Source: Rhododendron vialii
Taxonomy: Eukaryota; Streptophyta; Magnoliopsida; Ericales; Ericaceae
Reading direction: 5' to 3'
Length of the DNA: 64,000 nt
Assembly (NCBI RefSeq): GCF_030253575.1
Contig: NC_080564.1
Span: 6,864,501 to 6,928,500 of the forward strand
Positions within the stretch are counted from its first letter, which is position 1, and each line of letters opens with the position of its first letter. A model generated the notes under the pieces. The model saw only the letters and a list, made by a program, of their open reading frames with translations, did no database searches and was not told the DNA's origin. Shown here piece after piece: positions 10,210 to 22,308 of the stretch. A program made the position numbers and the translations under genes.

Positions 10210-13200
10210 ATGGCCGTCTCCTCCACCTTCGCTAGGGTTTTCCCCTCGCCGTTCGAGTGCCGCTCAGATCCCGATTTCTCGGGAGCCCCCCGGCCGGAAA
10301 ATGCGAGCTCCGGCCGCAAGATCGGTGCCGGCGGAGTGAGATCCTACGGCGGAGGTGGCATGTCTTCTTCTCTGATTTTGAGGTTTCCTCCCAACTTCGT
10401 GCGGCAGCTGAGCACGAAGGCGAGGAGGAACTGCAGCAACATCGGCGTCGCGCAGGTCGTTGCGGCTTCGTGGTCGAACAACCCGGCTGCTGCGGCGGCG
10501 CCGGCGGCGAAAGCCGTCGACGCTGCTTCGGCTGCCCTCGCGCCGGTCGAGGTTGCGACCGGTGTCGAGGAGGGGGTCCTCGTTGAGGAGAGTTGTTGTA
10601 ATGGTGTAAAAAAGATTGAGAGTTTGAGCGATGAGAAACCGTATTCGTTTTTGAGCTGCGACGGGAGCGTTGCAATTCATGCTGGTGCGTATTTTTCTGT
10701 ATTTTCTTGAGATCCTTGTTTTGGATTTAATTGTGTGATGAGAAAGGGCACCAAATCTAACCATTTTGGTGAGATTAAGTGCTGAGATGTGGTGAGAAAA
10801 GGGGAATTAACCTATTAAAAAAATAAAACTTTTGTGCATTTCTCACCGTTTCACCCATGCGAATTAGTGATTGGTGAGAGAGGGAAAAGGAACCAATGGA
10901 AAAATGTAACTTATGGCTACCACAAGGTAGCCTAGATGGCTAACGTGTGAGGGTGAAAGTACCCCCTCCCACATGATCGCGGGTTCGACTCCTGCTTGCT
11001 GGTTGCAGTCCTGTGGACCAGATGTGGTTCACAGATGCTGTGTGGAGGGCCCTTGGCTCACTCTAGCACTTTGGTGGGGTTGTGGTGACGGGCTCGCCTT
11101 CCGAGGCAGTAGGTATGGCTCGGACATTCCACAGCAGTAGCAACCCCTTGGGTATTACCAAAGGGGTTCCCACTTGCTACTCTGGTTGCACCTTTCCATC
11201 CTTATGAGTAGGGGAAAAAAATAGACTTATGTATATTTCTCACCATTTCAATCCATGCAAATGAGTGATTTCGTGATAAAGGGCAAGGAACCAATCAAAA
11301 AATGTCATTTTTGTACATTGCTCACCATTTTGCTCCATGCAAATGAGTGATTTGGTGAGAAATCTAATCTATTCACTGGTTCGATTTTTTCTTTTAAGTC
11401 ATTAATTTGCGGATGTTATCTCCTACCCCTATCTTGTGGTGCATGGGCCAATTAAAGTATTAAGTTGTGGCTCGTGCTAAGATTTGCAAATTATGTCGAA
11501 AAAATTAGAACTTTTTAATGCTTATGTAAAGTGCACCTTTTGCACCTTAACCACTGCTAACTGGGCTGTCGTTTGCTTCTATGTTTGTTCAAAAGATTAG
11601 TCAAGCCTTTAATTAGATGTACGTAGAGATTATAATTGTGATTGTCAATTGTTTGCTAGAGTATTCTACTTGACAAATTTAGTCATGTTTAGTGTACCTA
11701 CTCATGAGCTAGCGCGGATCAGGGTAATACATTTATAGCTTTTATGAGGGGTTCCTGCAGATTTATAAGTGGAATGGATTTTATGGGTTTATTAATGGAC
11801 TTCTTTGGTTGAAAACAAGTAACTGCCATTCAAAGTCCTCTTATGTTGTGGCCAAAGGCCCAATTTGGAATGATACCCCACATGACTGATTTAGTTTCGT
11901 TTTTGCATGCCTCCTTTAACCGGTTTCATGGTAAAGTTTCTTATCATTTAATATGGCTCGGAATTAATTTTTCCTTTTGCGTTCTCAGGTGAAAGGTTAG
12001 GTCGCGGTGTTGTTAGTGATGCATTAACTACCCCAATATTTAATACATCTGCTTATTTCTTTAAAACAACTGCTGAGCTCATTGATTTTAAGGTATGTAT
12101 CATTGTTGCTTTTGGTAGTTTGGCGTTAAAGGTTCTTTGTTGCGTGCACCTACATTGGCCATGCTAATGATCTTGCACTATAGCTGATAATTTGAAGAGA
12201 GGATGTCTGCTTTAAGTCAACAGTCACTCTGTTCATTTTATGCAGTGCTTTAATTGATCAGTTTCTTTTGGTATTTAACGTGATAAAAATTTCTGTTTGC
12301 TTGGAAGCCGGGAAAAGTTTGATGCATTAACTTAGTTCACTGATGTTGTGGCAGGAGAAACGCCGTGCAAGTTTTGAATATGGACGTTATGGAAATTACA
12401 CAACGGTGGTTGCGGAGGAGAAGATAAGGTGTATTTTTCTCTTCAATCAAATTTTCCTTGTAGCCCGTGTGTGATTTAGTGCTTAATGTGCCCATCTGTT
12501 CTTCCCATCTGAAACAGTGCACTTGAGGGAGCTGAATCAACCTTGATATTGGCATCGGGGATGACTGCAAGTACTGTCATGTTGTTGGCATTGGTTCCAG
12601 CTGGTGGGCATATTGTGACAACCACAGATTGCTATAGGAAGACTCGGATATTTATTGAAACCATCCTTCCCAAGATGGGGATCACGGTATGTTTTCTCTT
12701 ACTGGGACTGTTTCCGCGCTGATTGTTGTATGTCTTGAGGTTCAGGACCAATGCGAATCTCTGAGATAGTACTTTGAGGAAGTGAGATTATATTAGAAAA
12801 ACCAGTTTTATATCAAAGCATGAGCATAATCTGCCCACTTGTATTTGTGCTCTTGGATACTGTCTGTCCTATACCTTCCTTATTTGTATGGGCACTCTCA
12901 TTCTTGCTTTCTTCCTATTGATGTGCAGGCCACTGTCATTGACCCTGCTGATATTGAAGGCCTTGAATCTGCACTGAATAAGAATAAGGTTGGTATTGAA
13001 GAAAGTAGTTAGATTGTCACCTTCGAGTTTCGTTTACTAATCATCTTTCAAAAGTAATACTGAGTTTAAGTTTCCTTTAAAAGATTTGACACTATCTTTG
13101 GATGCAGGTTACTCTTTTCTTTACGGAGTCTCCAACCAATCCATTCCTGAGATGTGTTGACATTGAATTGGTTTCAAAACTTTGCCACGATAAAGGAGCA

Positions 13201-16056
13201 CTCGTGTGCATTGATGGAACTTTTGCAACACCTCTAAACCAGAAGGCCCTTTCCCTTGGGGCTGACATTGTTCTACACTCTGCAACGAAATACATTGGAG
13301 GACACAATGATGTATGCTACCTTTGGATTCAGTACCGAATCTAGCTATTCAGAAAGATTACTTATTCTATACCATAGATGCTATGAAGTACTAACTGGCA
13401 CCATTCCTATTTTAGGTTATTGCAGGTTGCATCAGCGGTTCTGAGAAGTTGATTTCAGCAGTTCGTAACTTGCATCATATTCTTGGTGGCCTTCTCAACC
13501 CGGTGGGTAAATGAGATATCTTTTTGTACTTGTTACGGTCTTGCGTGTTTTTACTTTTTGGTAAGATCCTTTGAGAAATCTGGGTTATAGAGTCTTGTAC
13601 AATGATACCGTTCTACACGTTTGAGCTCGTATCACCTAGGAAATGAATGGCTTTTGCATGGAAGACCTGCATCCTGTTTACTACTAATTTGTTCTCCAAA
13701 GCTATTGCTGAGTGTGGCAGTATTTTGCAATGCTTGAATCATTATTTTTGAAACTTACCATGCATCTAGTGCTTACTCCCTACTGGTGCTTTAATTTCTT
13801 TCTACTTGTAGAATGCCGCGTATCTGATCATCCGAGGCATGAAGACACTGCATCTTCGTATACAGCAGCAAAATTCAACTGGATTGAGGATGGCCGAGAT
13901 TTTAGAGGCACATCCTAAGGTACTTCACTACCTTGACTTCTGTTCTTGTGGCTTCCATTTCCTTATAACAGTTTCAGTCTGCATTGATCGTATTATGCTT
14001 TTAAAAGAAGCAAAGATACTTTGTATTCTGGCAACAATCAAGGGGGAAAATAAACTATTGAAAGGTATAGAGACAAGGCCATACGATTTGTGTACTCCGG
14101 TTGGTTATACTGATGTCAAGTGTGAGATATACTTTCACTTTTCTGAGGTTTATGAGTAAACATCATACTTTCACGTTTCTGAGGTTTCTGAGTAAACATT
14201 ATATCTCAGAACACTGATAAGCTTGTAAAGTACAATGGACAACCTCATAAACTTAAATCTATGCGAAAAGAAAGCATCCCAACCCTTTTTACACTGTGCA
14301 TTTAGGACTTTGATCATGGGTGCCAACTTTGATCGATGTCCATACAAATTGTGTACAACAAGATGTGTTATCCGTTGTGTATTTGAAGCCGCTGAAAGCA
14401 TTTTACATACCCCCATCATAAGAGAAGCTTTCTTTCATCTTGTTGACAAGCATACAAGGGAATTTCATATCCTATTGTAAAACCTTCCAAGTACACCCTG
14501 CTAGATCTAATGCACACTTTATTGATAAATAATTGAACACCATGGCATTGCGCCACTGACATATGACCATTACTATTGCACAACTAGCATGATTGCAACT
14601 GCATGGCCTGTCGATTGAAACCACTCCTGAGCACTTCATTGTATTCATGTCACTCTGACCTTTTCACTAAATTCCCAAACATTTGTCTTCTCCTGGCTTA
14701 TTTTCACCCTATTGTCTCTCATCATATTGTTGTGCTGTTTATGCCATTTATTAATCCCATGTTCTTGATTTCATAGCTTCTTGTTGCTGTCTGTATCAAA
14801 AAGTTGATTTTAAGGACGGCATCTGACATTTTTCCTTGTACAATTTGTTTAGCAATCTTGTTCCAAACAACTAACTAAACATGATTAACAGGTGATTCGC
14901 GTATATTATCCAGGCTTGCCAAGTCATCCAGAACATCACCTTGTCTGACATTTTTCCTTGTACAATTTGTTTAGCAATCTTGTTCCAAACAACTAACTAA
15001 ACATGATTAACAGGTGATTCGCGTATATTATCCAGGCTTGCCAAGTCATCCAGAACATCACCTTGCCAAACGGCAAATGACTGGTTTTGGTGGTGTCGTC
15101 AGTTTTGAGGTCAGTACTGATAATTGCTTTGATTTACAACTGGCTTTTAGTTATTTTCCGAGTCTACTGGTTGTTTTTTGGGCTATTTCGCTATGGTTTT
15201 ATTCATATTGCTGTATGATTCTTATTCAGGTTGATGGAGACTTACTGAAGACTGCCAAGTTTGTCGATGCGTTGAAAATCCCATACATTGCTCCATCCTT
15301 TGGTGGCTGTGAGAGCATTGTGGATCAGCCAGCAATAATGTCTTACTGGTATTTTTTCATCTCTTCTTTATTATGTAGGTGTTGAATTATGACATCTCCT
15401 TAACAATGGGGACAGGTTTTTCTGGATGCATCATACAATTGTCTATGCAGCTTAAAATTCTAAAGAGGGTTGTACAAAATCAGTACCCTATTTTTATGGC
15501 TTCTCAGGAGTGGTTCTGCAGATTTCTCTTCAGAAACTTTTCGGCTGACGGTTTTCCAACCTTATTTTCAGAGAATTATTCTGGAAAAGCTATTTTCTGG
15601 GAAGATATAGAAAATTTGATTTTGCTATTCTAGAATACCAATTCTGCTAAAATGAAAGAAATATGAAACCAAAGATTGATTTTGTTTTGAAATATAATGA
15701 AAGAAGTATTCTCCAAAACTGATTTTGAAAGCAATCACCAAAGAGGGTCTAAATTTCTCATAACCATAGCTTGTGCGTGTGCGGAAATGAAATTGGCTAG
15801 TGAGGAACTTTATACTTTATAGACCTGTGTAACGTTCTAATCCATGGACGTAGATGCATAGTTCGTTTTCATTTTGATACGATAGATGGTGCAAGAAAAT
15901 AATGTATATTCTGTTGGTGCATTTGGAAACAGGGACCTCTGCCAATCTGATCGGGCCAAGTTTGGGATCTTGGACAACTTGGTTCGCTTCAGCTTTGGAG
16001 TTGAAGACTTTGAAGACTTGAAGGCGGATGTTCTTCAGGCTCTGGAGACCATATAG
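10210..16056 (+). CDS. CGS1: Cystathionine gamma-synthase, plastidial (11 exons)
   Basis: The enzyme joins O-phosphohomoserine and cysteine to form cystathionine, the committed step of methionine synthesis in plastids; it uses PLP. Exons: 10210-10684, 11989-12092, 12355-12428, 12518-12686, 12929-12988, 13108-13311, 13416-13502, 13812-13919, 15014-15109, 15230-15348, 15933-16056; 539 residues (Arabidopsis CGS1 has 563). The start MAVSS matches the family. Residues 1 to ~68 form a transit peptide rich in Ser and Arg. Residues 72-82 are the MTO1 peptide [11 protein letters not shown], followed by VVAASWSNN. The PLP lysine is Lys355 in [11 protein letters not shown]. The body ends with [19 protein letters not shown]. 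The known control in this family is S-adenosylmethionine-dependent ribosome arrest at the MTO1 peptide and mRNA decay. Oddity: the exon 9 acceptor region is tandemly duplicated, so two identical acceptors exist. Confidence 0.96.
10423..10482 (+). promoter_or_regulatory. MTO1 nascent-peptide arrest element in CGS exon 1
   Basis: Codons 72-91 encode the conserved block that stalls the ribosome when S-adenosylmethionine is high. Numbering is offset by five from Arabidopsis (R77 to R72, W93 to W88, S94 to S89). The block is identical to the Arabidopsis sequence as I recall it, except one Ile to Val at residue 83. Arrest is therefore expected at Ser89. Confidence 0.9.
10800..11360. repeat. Interspersed repeat unit in CGS intron 1, split by a SINE
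   Basis: A phrase of about 85 bases (tttctcaccrtttcaacccatgc, then atgagtgatttggtgaga, then ggaaccaatcaaaaaatg) occurs before the SINE and about twice after it. Related copies lie at 39505-39600 and near 55150-55245, so this is a dispersed family in this genome. Confidence 0.55.
10916..11224 (+). mobile_element. tRNA-derived SINE in CGS intron 1
   Basis: The head tagcctagatggctaacg resembles an A box; cgggttcgactcctg at ~10980 is a near-perfect B box. It ends in a short A-run at 11215-11221. The word acttatg flanks the insertion at 10909-10915 and 11225-11231, a plausible target duplication. About 309 bp, in sense with the gene. Confidence 0.75.
14822..15065 (+). repeat. Perfect 122-bp tandem duplication across CGS exon 9 acceptor
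   Basis: Unit 1 is 14822-14943 and unit 2 is 14944-15065; I see no difference between them. Each unit holds the intron 3' end (branch-like ctaactaaac, then aacag) plus the first 52 coding bases of exon 9. Acceptors therefore lie before 14892 and before 15014. Reading from the first copy reaches an in-frame TGA just after the duplicated exon bases; only the second copy leads into the full exon. Confidence 0.93.
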
Positions 16057-17137
16057 AGCGATTAACCTGCACCGTTGCTTTCTCACCTAATAATTATGTC
16101 ATGTAGCTGTTTGATCTTAGCGTTTGAATGATAATTTTGATTGAGTTTGATGCGTTTCAAATGATAGCACTAGAACTAGAGTGGTAATTGAATGCTCTGA
16201 ACTTAAATTGATGAGTGGTTTGGTTTTTAATTCTCAAGTTTCACGATTAGTGGTGCAGATGAGGAATGAACAGGCTGCAAATTGTTGCAGGCTTGGAGCG
16301 ATGTTTTCTTGCTGATCATTTACCACTTTAGAGCCCGGGTTCTTGCCCTCTTGGCGGAGATGGTAACAGCTTGATGGGGATGGAAATTCCTGGTCCTTGT
16401 TTTCTTTCTAGTGTGATAACAGATGTCAGATGCAAGATTAATTACTCCTATCATTCTCATCTCTCTTCTTAAAGAAAGTATTCATAATTTTAGTTATTGA
16501 AAGTCACTGCAAGGTTTAAGATGCTCTTCTTAGATCCATTTTGAGAACCAAAATCAAGGATTGTTCTGTATCCTTGCTTAGGGTGGGTTCTTGTTAACTT
16601 AATTTTTATTCTTTTTGTTTTGTTGTCTTTTTTGAATTTTTGTCATATTTATGTTATATTTTTTGAATTAATTATTCTTCTCGACAAGAAGAGTTTGACA
16701 ACTATGAAAAAAAAAAGTCCACAAAAAGGCAAAAAAAGTATTCAACTCTTATGTTTTTTTTTAAAGCGTCGGCTTATATAAAAAAAAAAAATTAACATCG
16801 GTCTATTTTTTTATACTTTTTTGATTAATGATTAATTTTAAAAATCATAATGAAAAGCTAAAAAAAAAGTAAGAAATACCGAAATAAGTTGTGGACAAAT
16901 AAGTTTATAAGAACGCAGTTAGTATTACTTACATATCCGTTGATATCACCGACTATGAACATCTATTGTCAGAAGGTATTCCTCGCACATTTTTAAATGC
17001 CTAGAATTATACTTGGGATAAATGTCAAGAATTTGTCACTTTTAGAGCATCTCCAACCTAATTTGATCCGGTAGTGCTAAGCAATTGGTAACTTTTGGCA
17101 TCAGGTATTCCTTGAAGAAAATAAATGTCTAGAGTTA

Positions 17138-17376
17138 GGCTCCGTTCTGGAAACCAAAATAAATTCTTATTTTTTAAAAAGGCAATTTCAAGCTCAAAAA
17201 TTATGGTCTTATTGAAATCTAAAAATATGCAATATAGATCTTGTTTGGAAGATCTTGATAAGATCTTTTATACGATGCAAAAAATTTTGAAAAATTATTT
17301 TTCATTTATTTTATTTTTGAGTTTGAAAATGTGAAATAAGCTGTTTATTTTTTAAGAAAATTTCTGGAACGGGGTC
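17138..17376. mobile_element. Tourist-like MITE (PIF/Harbinger)
   Basis: The ends ggctccgttctggaa and ttctggaacggggtc are imperfect inverted repeats flanked by TTA at 17135-17137 and 17377-17379. TTA duplications and GGCYCCGTT-like ends are typical of Harbinger-derived MITEs. 239 bp, very AT-rich inside. Confidence 0.7.
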
Positions 17377-18338
17377 TTAGTCACTTTAGAGCAACTGCAA
17401 CCTTTGGCTTCAAATTCTATGTGGCGTACGGACAGAGAATAACTTAGCATCCAATTTTGGTTTAGTTTAATCATAATGTCACATGGAGTGTCAAATCCGA
17501 TGTCGATTTGACTTCACATCATTTACTTCAAATTTAACTCTTCATGCAAAATTTATTTTTGAAATTTTGGAATAAAAAAAAAGTAGATGCTGTGTATTTT
17601 ATGCTGTGTTTGGATTTGGATTTGAATTTGAATTTTTTTTTGAAAAATAGTAGGAGTAATAAATTGAGAGAGATAGAGAGAAATGTAAAAAGTAAGGAAA
17701 ATTTAGGAGGTATTTTTTGAAAAATACTTTTTGAAAAGCAAAGAGAACAAGGCAATTATATTTAGAAAATTAAGACGTTATGATTGGGGATGAAGATTTT
17801 TTTATGACATCTCCAATTTGAAGGTATGAGTTGGAGATAAAATCGATTACGAAGACTTGGCATAGCCTATTCAAAACCTTAGCTTAAAAAAGGCACAGTC
17901 AAAGAAAAATTCTAGTTTTTTTTTTTTTTAAAAGAATAATTCTAGTTTCAAATTGCTTCTCTATTCGCATATTGGCTTGCATTTTTCTGGATTCCTTTGA
18001 AAATCTACTCCAATTTCTGTTTCAATTCCTACTCCGCATTTAGTCATTGACATCTCATTTTTTGTCTTTATCATATGTGAAATAATCAAATTATTCTTTA
18101 TTTTGTAAATGTTTCATGCATTTTCTCGCATAGAGAAGGATATTGTTGCGATTTTAAATAGAAAAAGATAAAAAATAGAGTGCCAAAATCAATTTCCTTA
18201 TTATTTCTACTACTGTTTTGGCTACTACCAGGGCGAGATCCCGAAACCTTCAGCTTGAAATCGCAGTGGCATTAGCAAAAGCCTACCTGGCAACAGTGGT
18301 GGGTCTCCTTCTTTTTGTTTTATATATTTGTCAAAATC

Positions 18339-18528
18339 GAGTGCAAAACATTGCTCTCTCTACATTACTCTTTCTCATTAGTTGAAATAGTGTGGACTCC
18401 ACTATAAAGTAATGTAATATTTATCAGGCAATATACTATTTGGTAAGCATGACATCACTTTATAGTGGGATCCATAACATTTCAACCAATAGAAATGAAG
18501 ATAATATTCACCCTACAAAACTCAACTC
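18339..18528. mobile_element. MITE with 9-bp target duplication, copy A
   Basis: The 190-bp element starts gagtgcaaaac and ends caaaactcaactc. It is flanked by a perfect 9-bp repeat gtcaaaatc at 18330-18338 and 18529-18537. Its interior (ttggtaagcatgacatcact, and tttcaaccaatag near the right end) matches the element at 58565-58785. A 9-bp duplication points to Mutator-type transposition. Confidence 0.85.
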
Positions 18529-19054
18529 GTCAAAATCCCCGCTGATGCCTCTATCATCATCATCAAATCACGACTTCTCCCTCCCAAAAAGAAAACAGAT
18601 TGGTTAGTTCCGTCCGTGAATTTGATCACCACACAATTGACTAGATTTTGATTCTTGGAATCGTGCCAAAGTGAATTTATTACCTGTAAAGGCCTTGGTT
18701 CTAGAGTGAATGTTTTGCATTTAACTGTACCAGAAAAGAAATTATTCGCGATTCGCATGAGCCGGCCCAACTACCTCAGCAGTCGGAAAAAAAAACAACG
18801 ACAAGATTCGAAAAAGATCCCATTCCCATACAAATCCAACAATATAAATAAATATGACACTCTGTTCCAAATTTCCAATTCCCATTTAATAACACTTACA
18901 AAAATTCCCATCATCTCTATCATCTTCTCCTCTCCGATCCCAATCTCCCCCCCCCCCCCCCCCCCCCCCCCGCTCTCTCTCTCTCTCTCTCAAAACTCGT
19001 TTCGTTTTTCTCTCACCAAAACCACCCATATCCCCGCCGGCGTTTTTCCGGGAC

Positions 19055-22000
19055 ATGAAATTCGGGAAGGAGTTCCGGACCCACTTGGAAGAAACCCTGC
19101 CCGAATGGAGGGACAAGTTCCTATGCTACAAGGTCTTGAAAAAGCTCCTCAAACATGTCCCAACCAACGCCGCCGATTCCCTACTCCCTCTCGCCGATAA
19201 ATCATCCTCCGCCGTCGATGAAGCCGATGGAAATATCCCTCCGGTGCCGCCGCTGGCCGGCCTCCACGACTGGTTCGTCAGAATCATCGACGAAGAACTC
19301 GAGAAGTTCAACGATTTCTTCGTCGACAAGGAGGAAGAGTTCGTCATTCGCCTTCAGGTCTCGTCGACTATTCTTCCTTATAATTGTATACAAAAAAAAA
19401 GAGGAAAAAAGAAAACCTACTCGTGTCTTTGTGTGTGTTTCAGTGTTTGTGTGTGTGCAACGACAAGACCAATCGAGGGAAAATTATTCAATCCCCTTCG
19501 GCGTGCCCAAAACTCCTCCTCCAACACACATTTGTGTGCGGTCCCGTCACAAAGTGTGGGGAGCCCACACAAACGTGTGGTGGAGAAGTGTGGGAGCCCA
19601 CACAAACGTGTGGTGGAGAAGCGTTTGGTGGCTCCCAGGAGCATGGAATAATTAGGTTGGGTTTGGTGGAGTGAGCATGAGAAAGTAATAAGTGCTTGTC
19701 TCGAATCCCACAGTGGAGGGTTTGGCCGGGTTCAGAAGAATTAGTTGTGATGCATATAAGCTGGCCCGGGACATTTGCTTATTAAAAAAAAAAACAAGAC
19801 GAATCAATGAAGAGAATGAAACAATCAAGAACATTAGAGACTTTGTGGCAATAGTTCCAATGTTCGAGTCTCGCAGATTCTACAAAAGCCTTGCTCCAAG
19901 TTTAGATCATCTCCAGCCCTTACCCAAATTTGTACTAGAATTTAAGTAAAATCAGAGGAAAAGCTTCATTTGATACAATCACTTCAAACTAACCCAAATC
20001 TGAGTAAATTGGAAAGAATGGTAGGAGTATTTTAAGGGCATAGTTGTAAGTTGAAAAGGGAAGAAATGGCCTTGTAAAAAATTTGAGTCTCCCTTAATTT
20101 GATTGAAAATTTGAGTCAACTCAATTTGATATAGGTTTGAATCAAGAACTAGAGTGGGTTTTGGTTCTTAGTCAAAAGATTGGCTAAGAGCTGGGAGATG
20201 CTTCATGCCTACGCCTCTCCAGTGTGAGTACGGTATACTAGGCCGTAGGAAAACACAAGAGAAAACAAAGTAATGTGTATAGGCATTAGTACAAGTTCCT
20301 GTGTGTAAATACGCACGTGTAGGTCTTTTTGTGCAAAAGTTATGTTAATTAGAAGCTTTTGGGATTGGAATAAACTACATTTGACATCACGGTGGTTGGT
20401 TAAACAAAATTTTAGTTGTAGGAGGTTGCTCCAGAATCTTAAACTTTTTTAAGAGAAGTTGGGCCAAGATGGAATGGAGAATCTAACTTTAATAAAGATA
20501 GGAGTAGGGAAATGGGGAGCTATAAGTCATGCGAAAGCGACCTCGGTTTAGTTTTGTTAATAGCAATATCCAAGTATTGTGTTAATTCTGAAATTTGGGT
20601 GAGATTGGTTTAAGTGCAGCAGTACTAGTTTTTTTTTTTTTTTTTCTGTCCCTTGTATGATGCTTTCCGTAAATATAACAAGGTGATTTAGAATGAATAA
20701 TTGATAGGCAAAGTGAGAGTCTAGATTGATTGGTACAATTCAAGAATAGCAAGTAAACGCATGTTGTGATGCTGGAGATCCCATTTATTTTCTCAAGATG
20801 TTCTCTCATATTCCCGGAACCAATGGCTGTTGCATTTTTCACGTGACGGTGATGAAGAGGTGACAAGTCTAAAGTAGGAGTCTTAACAAACATGGAAAAG
20901 AAAGGAGCTTATCACTTAGCTTATGTAGTTGTACTTGAGTTATGTAGTTATCTAAAGAGATGAATTGCAAACTTGGGTAGATCCCAACAGCCACAACATG
21001 TTGGCTCTAAATTAGGGTTTTATTTGGCTGGCTTAGAAGGTACCATCGATGATTGGGTAGTGTTTCCTCTTTCGTATAGAGGAACAGTAGGTATGCACCT
21101 ATTTTATCATGGCTCTTTATTTAATTTTTTATGCAATTGTGACAGGAGTTGAAGGAAAGAATTGAGCAGGTGAAAGTAAAGAGCAAGGATGGAGTCTTCA
21201 CATCAGGGACTGAATTCAATGAAGAGATGATGGACATCCGGAAAGACTTTGTCACCATTCATGGAGAGATGGTCCTCCTCAAAAACTATAGCTCTTTAAA
21301 TTTTGCAGGTACGGCAGCTTTATCATTTATATCTTCTTTTTTTTGATCGGCTTTATCATTTATATCTTTCTTCTGTACCTGATTGATTGTTTCAAGTGGA
21401 AATCATGCTATTAAAAAATATAGATCCACAAGAGCAACTCAAGTGGTGTGCCAAAATATTTAGCCGAAACCAAACTTTATTGAACACGAAGACTGTCGAA
21501 GAGCTAAAAGCCTTGCCAAAAAATTTTCATACCCGTTGTCGTGCCAAGTTTGGCTACTTCAGAATTGTAACATCACCATCAGTACGTTTAATTTCCAATG
21601 TTTTTAATTCAGAAGTAGAAAACTAGGTGTGCCATTTTGATACAACATCAGGCAAAAAATATGGCTCCAGCTTTGCCAAAATAGCTTGAGAGAATGGGGC
21701 TGCTCAAGATTATGGGTACAACAGCTATTACATAATTTCTTTCTTCAAAATCTGAAGAGAGTTCAAAGTGCACCATTTTTTTGAAATTTCTGAAACCATA
21801 TGTTCTTCCTACTTCTATAGGGCTAGTTAAAATTTTGAAGAAGTATGACAAAAGAACCGGGGAATTGCTGCAGCTACCTTTTACACAGCATGCCCTACAT
21901 CAACCCTTCTTCACAACAGAACCTCTTACAAGACTTGTCCGGGATTGTGAGGCCAATCTTGAGCTCCTTTTCCCATTGGAAGCGGAAGTCGTCCAATCTA

Positions 22001-22308
22001 CTACTAGCACCACTACACAAGATGAGAGAAACCCAACACCTAATGAGACGACAAATATCTTGACGGAGGCACCATCATCACTCGGGGAAGAAACCGGAGA
22101 TATTTATCGGAGTACCCTTGCTGCAATCAGAACTATACAGGGCCTTAAAAAGGCAAGCTCCACCCATAATCCCTTGTCATTTGCATCTATGTTTGGGAGC
22201 CGGGATAATGAAAGTATTGGTGCTTTAACAGAAGAAAATTCGCCTTGTGACTCCAGCTTGGAGAATGGACAGGTGGCCAATAAAGATGAGCCCCATTCTC
22301 CTCAGTAG
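19055..22308 (+). CDS. SPX4: SPX-domain protein, SPX4-like
   Basis: A stand-alone SPX protein senses phosphate status by binding inositol pyrophosphates; SPX4 is known to hold PHR transcription factors in the cytosol when phosphate is ample. Exons 19055-19357, 21146-21308, 21821-22308 give 317 residues (Arabidopsis SPX4 has 318). The start [20 protein letters not shown] is the canonical SPX helix 1. Conserved blocks follow: [16 protein letters not shown], then [18 protein letters not shown] and the lysine cluster [11 protein letters not shown]. The C-terminal tail ([31 protein letters not shown]) matches SPX4 rather than SPX1/2 or SPX3. Intron 1 is 1.8 kb and repeat-bearing. The gene faces a PHO1-type SPX gene tail to tail. 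Confidence 0.93.
19535..19630. repeat. Short tandem repeat in SPX4-like intron 1
   Basis: A unit of about 34 bases (gagcccacacaaacgtgtgg followed by tggagaagtgtgg) occurs twice in a row, with a related half-unit before it. Each unit is itself partly palindromic (cacaaacgtgtg). Confidence 0.75.

Larger units (their letters stand above)
16057..19054. other. CGS to SPX4 intergenic region
   Basis: No gene seen. It holds the CGS 3' UTR, AT-rich sequence, two MITEs (listed separately), a C-run at 18947-18971 and a CT-run at 18973-18991 in the likely SPX4-like 5' UTR. The phrase agagcatctccaacc near 17045 resembles a Harbinger-type end with no partner identified. No P1BS (GNATATNC) motif was found in 18001-19054. 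Confidence 0.5.

Noticed and set aside
10232-10764. Antisense frames opposite CGS exon 1
   Set aside because: GC-rich shadow frames of the transit-peptide exon, with no family resemblance.
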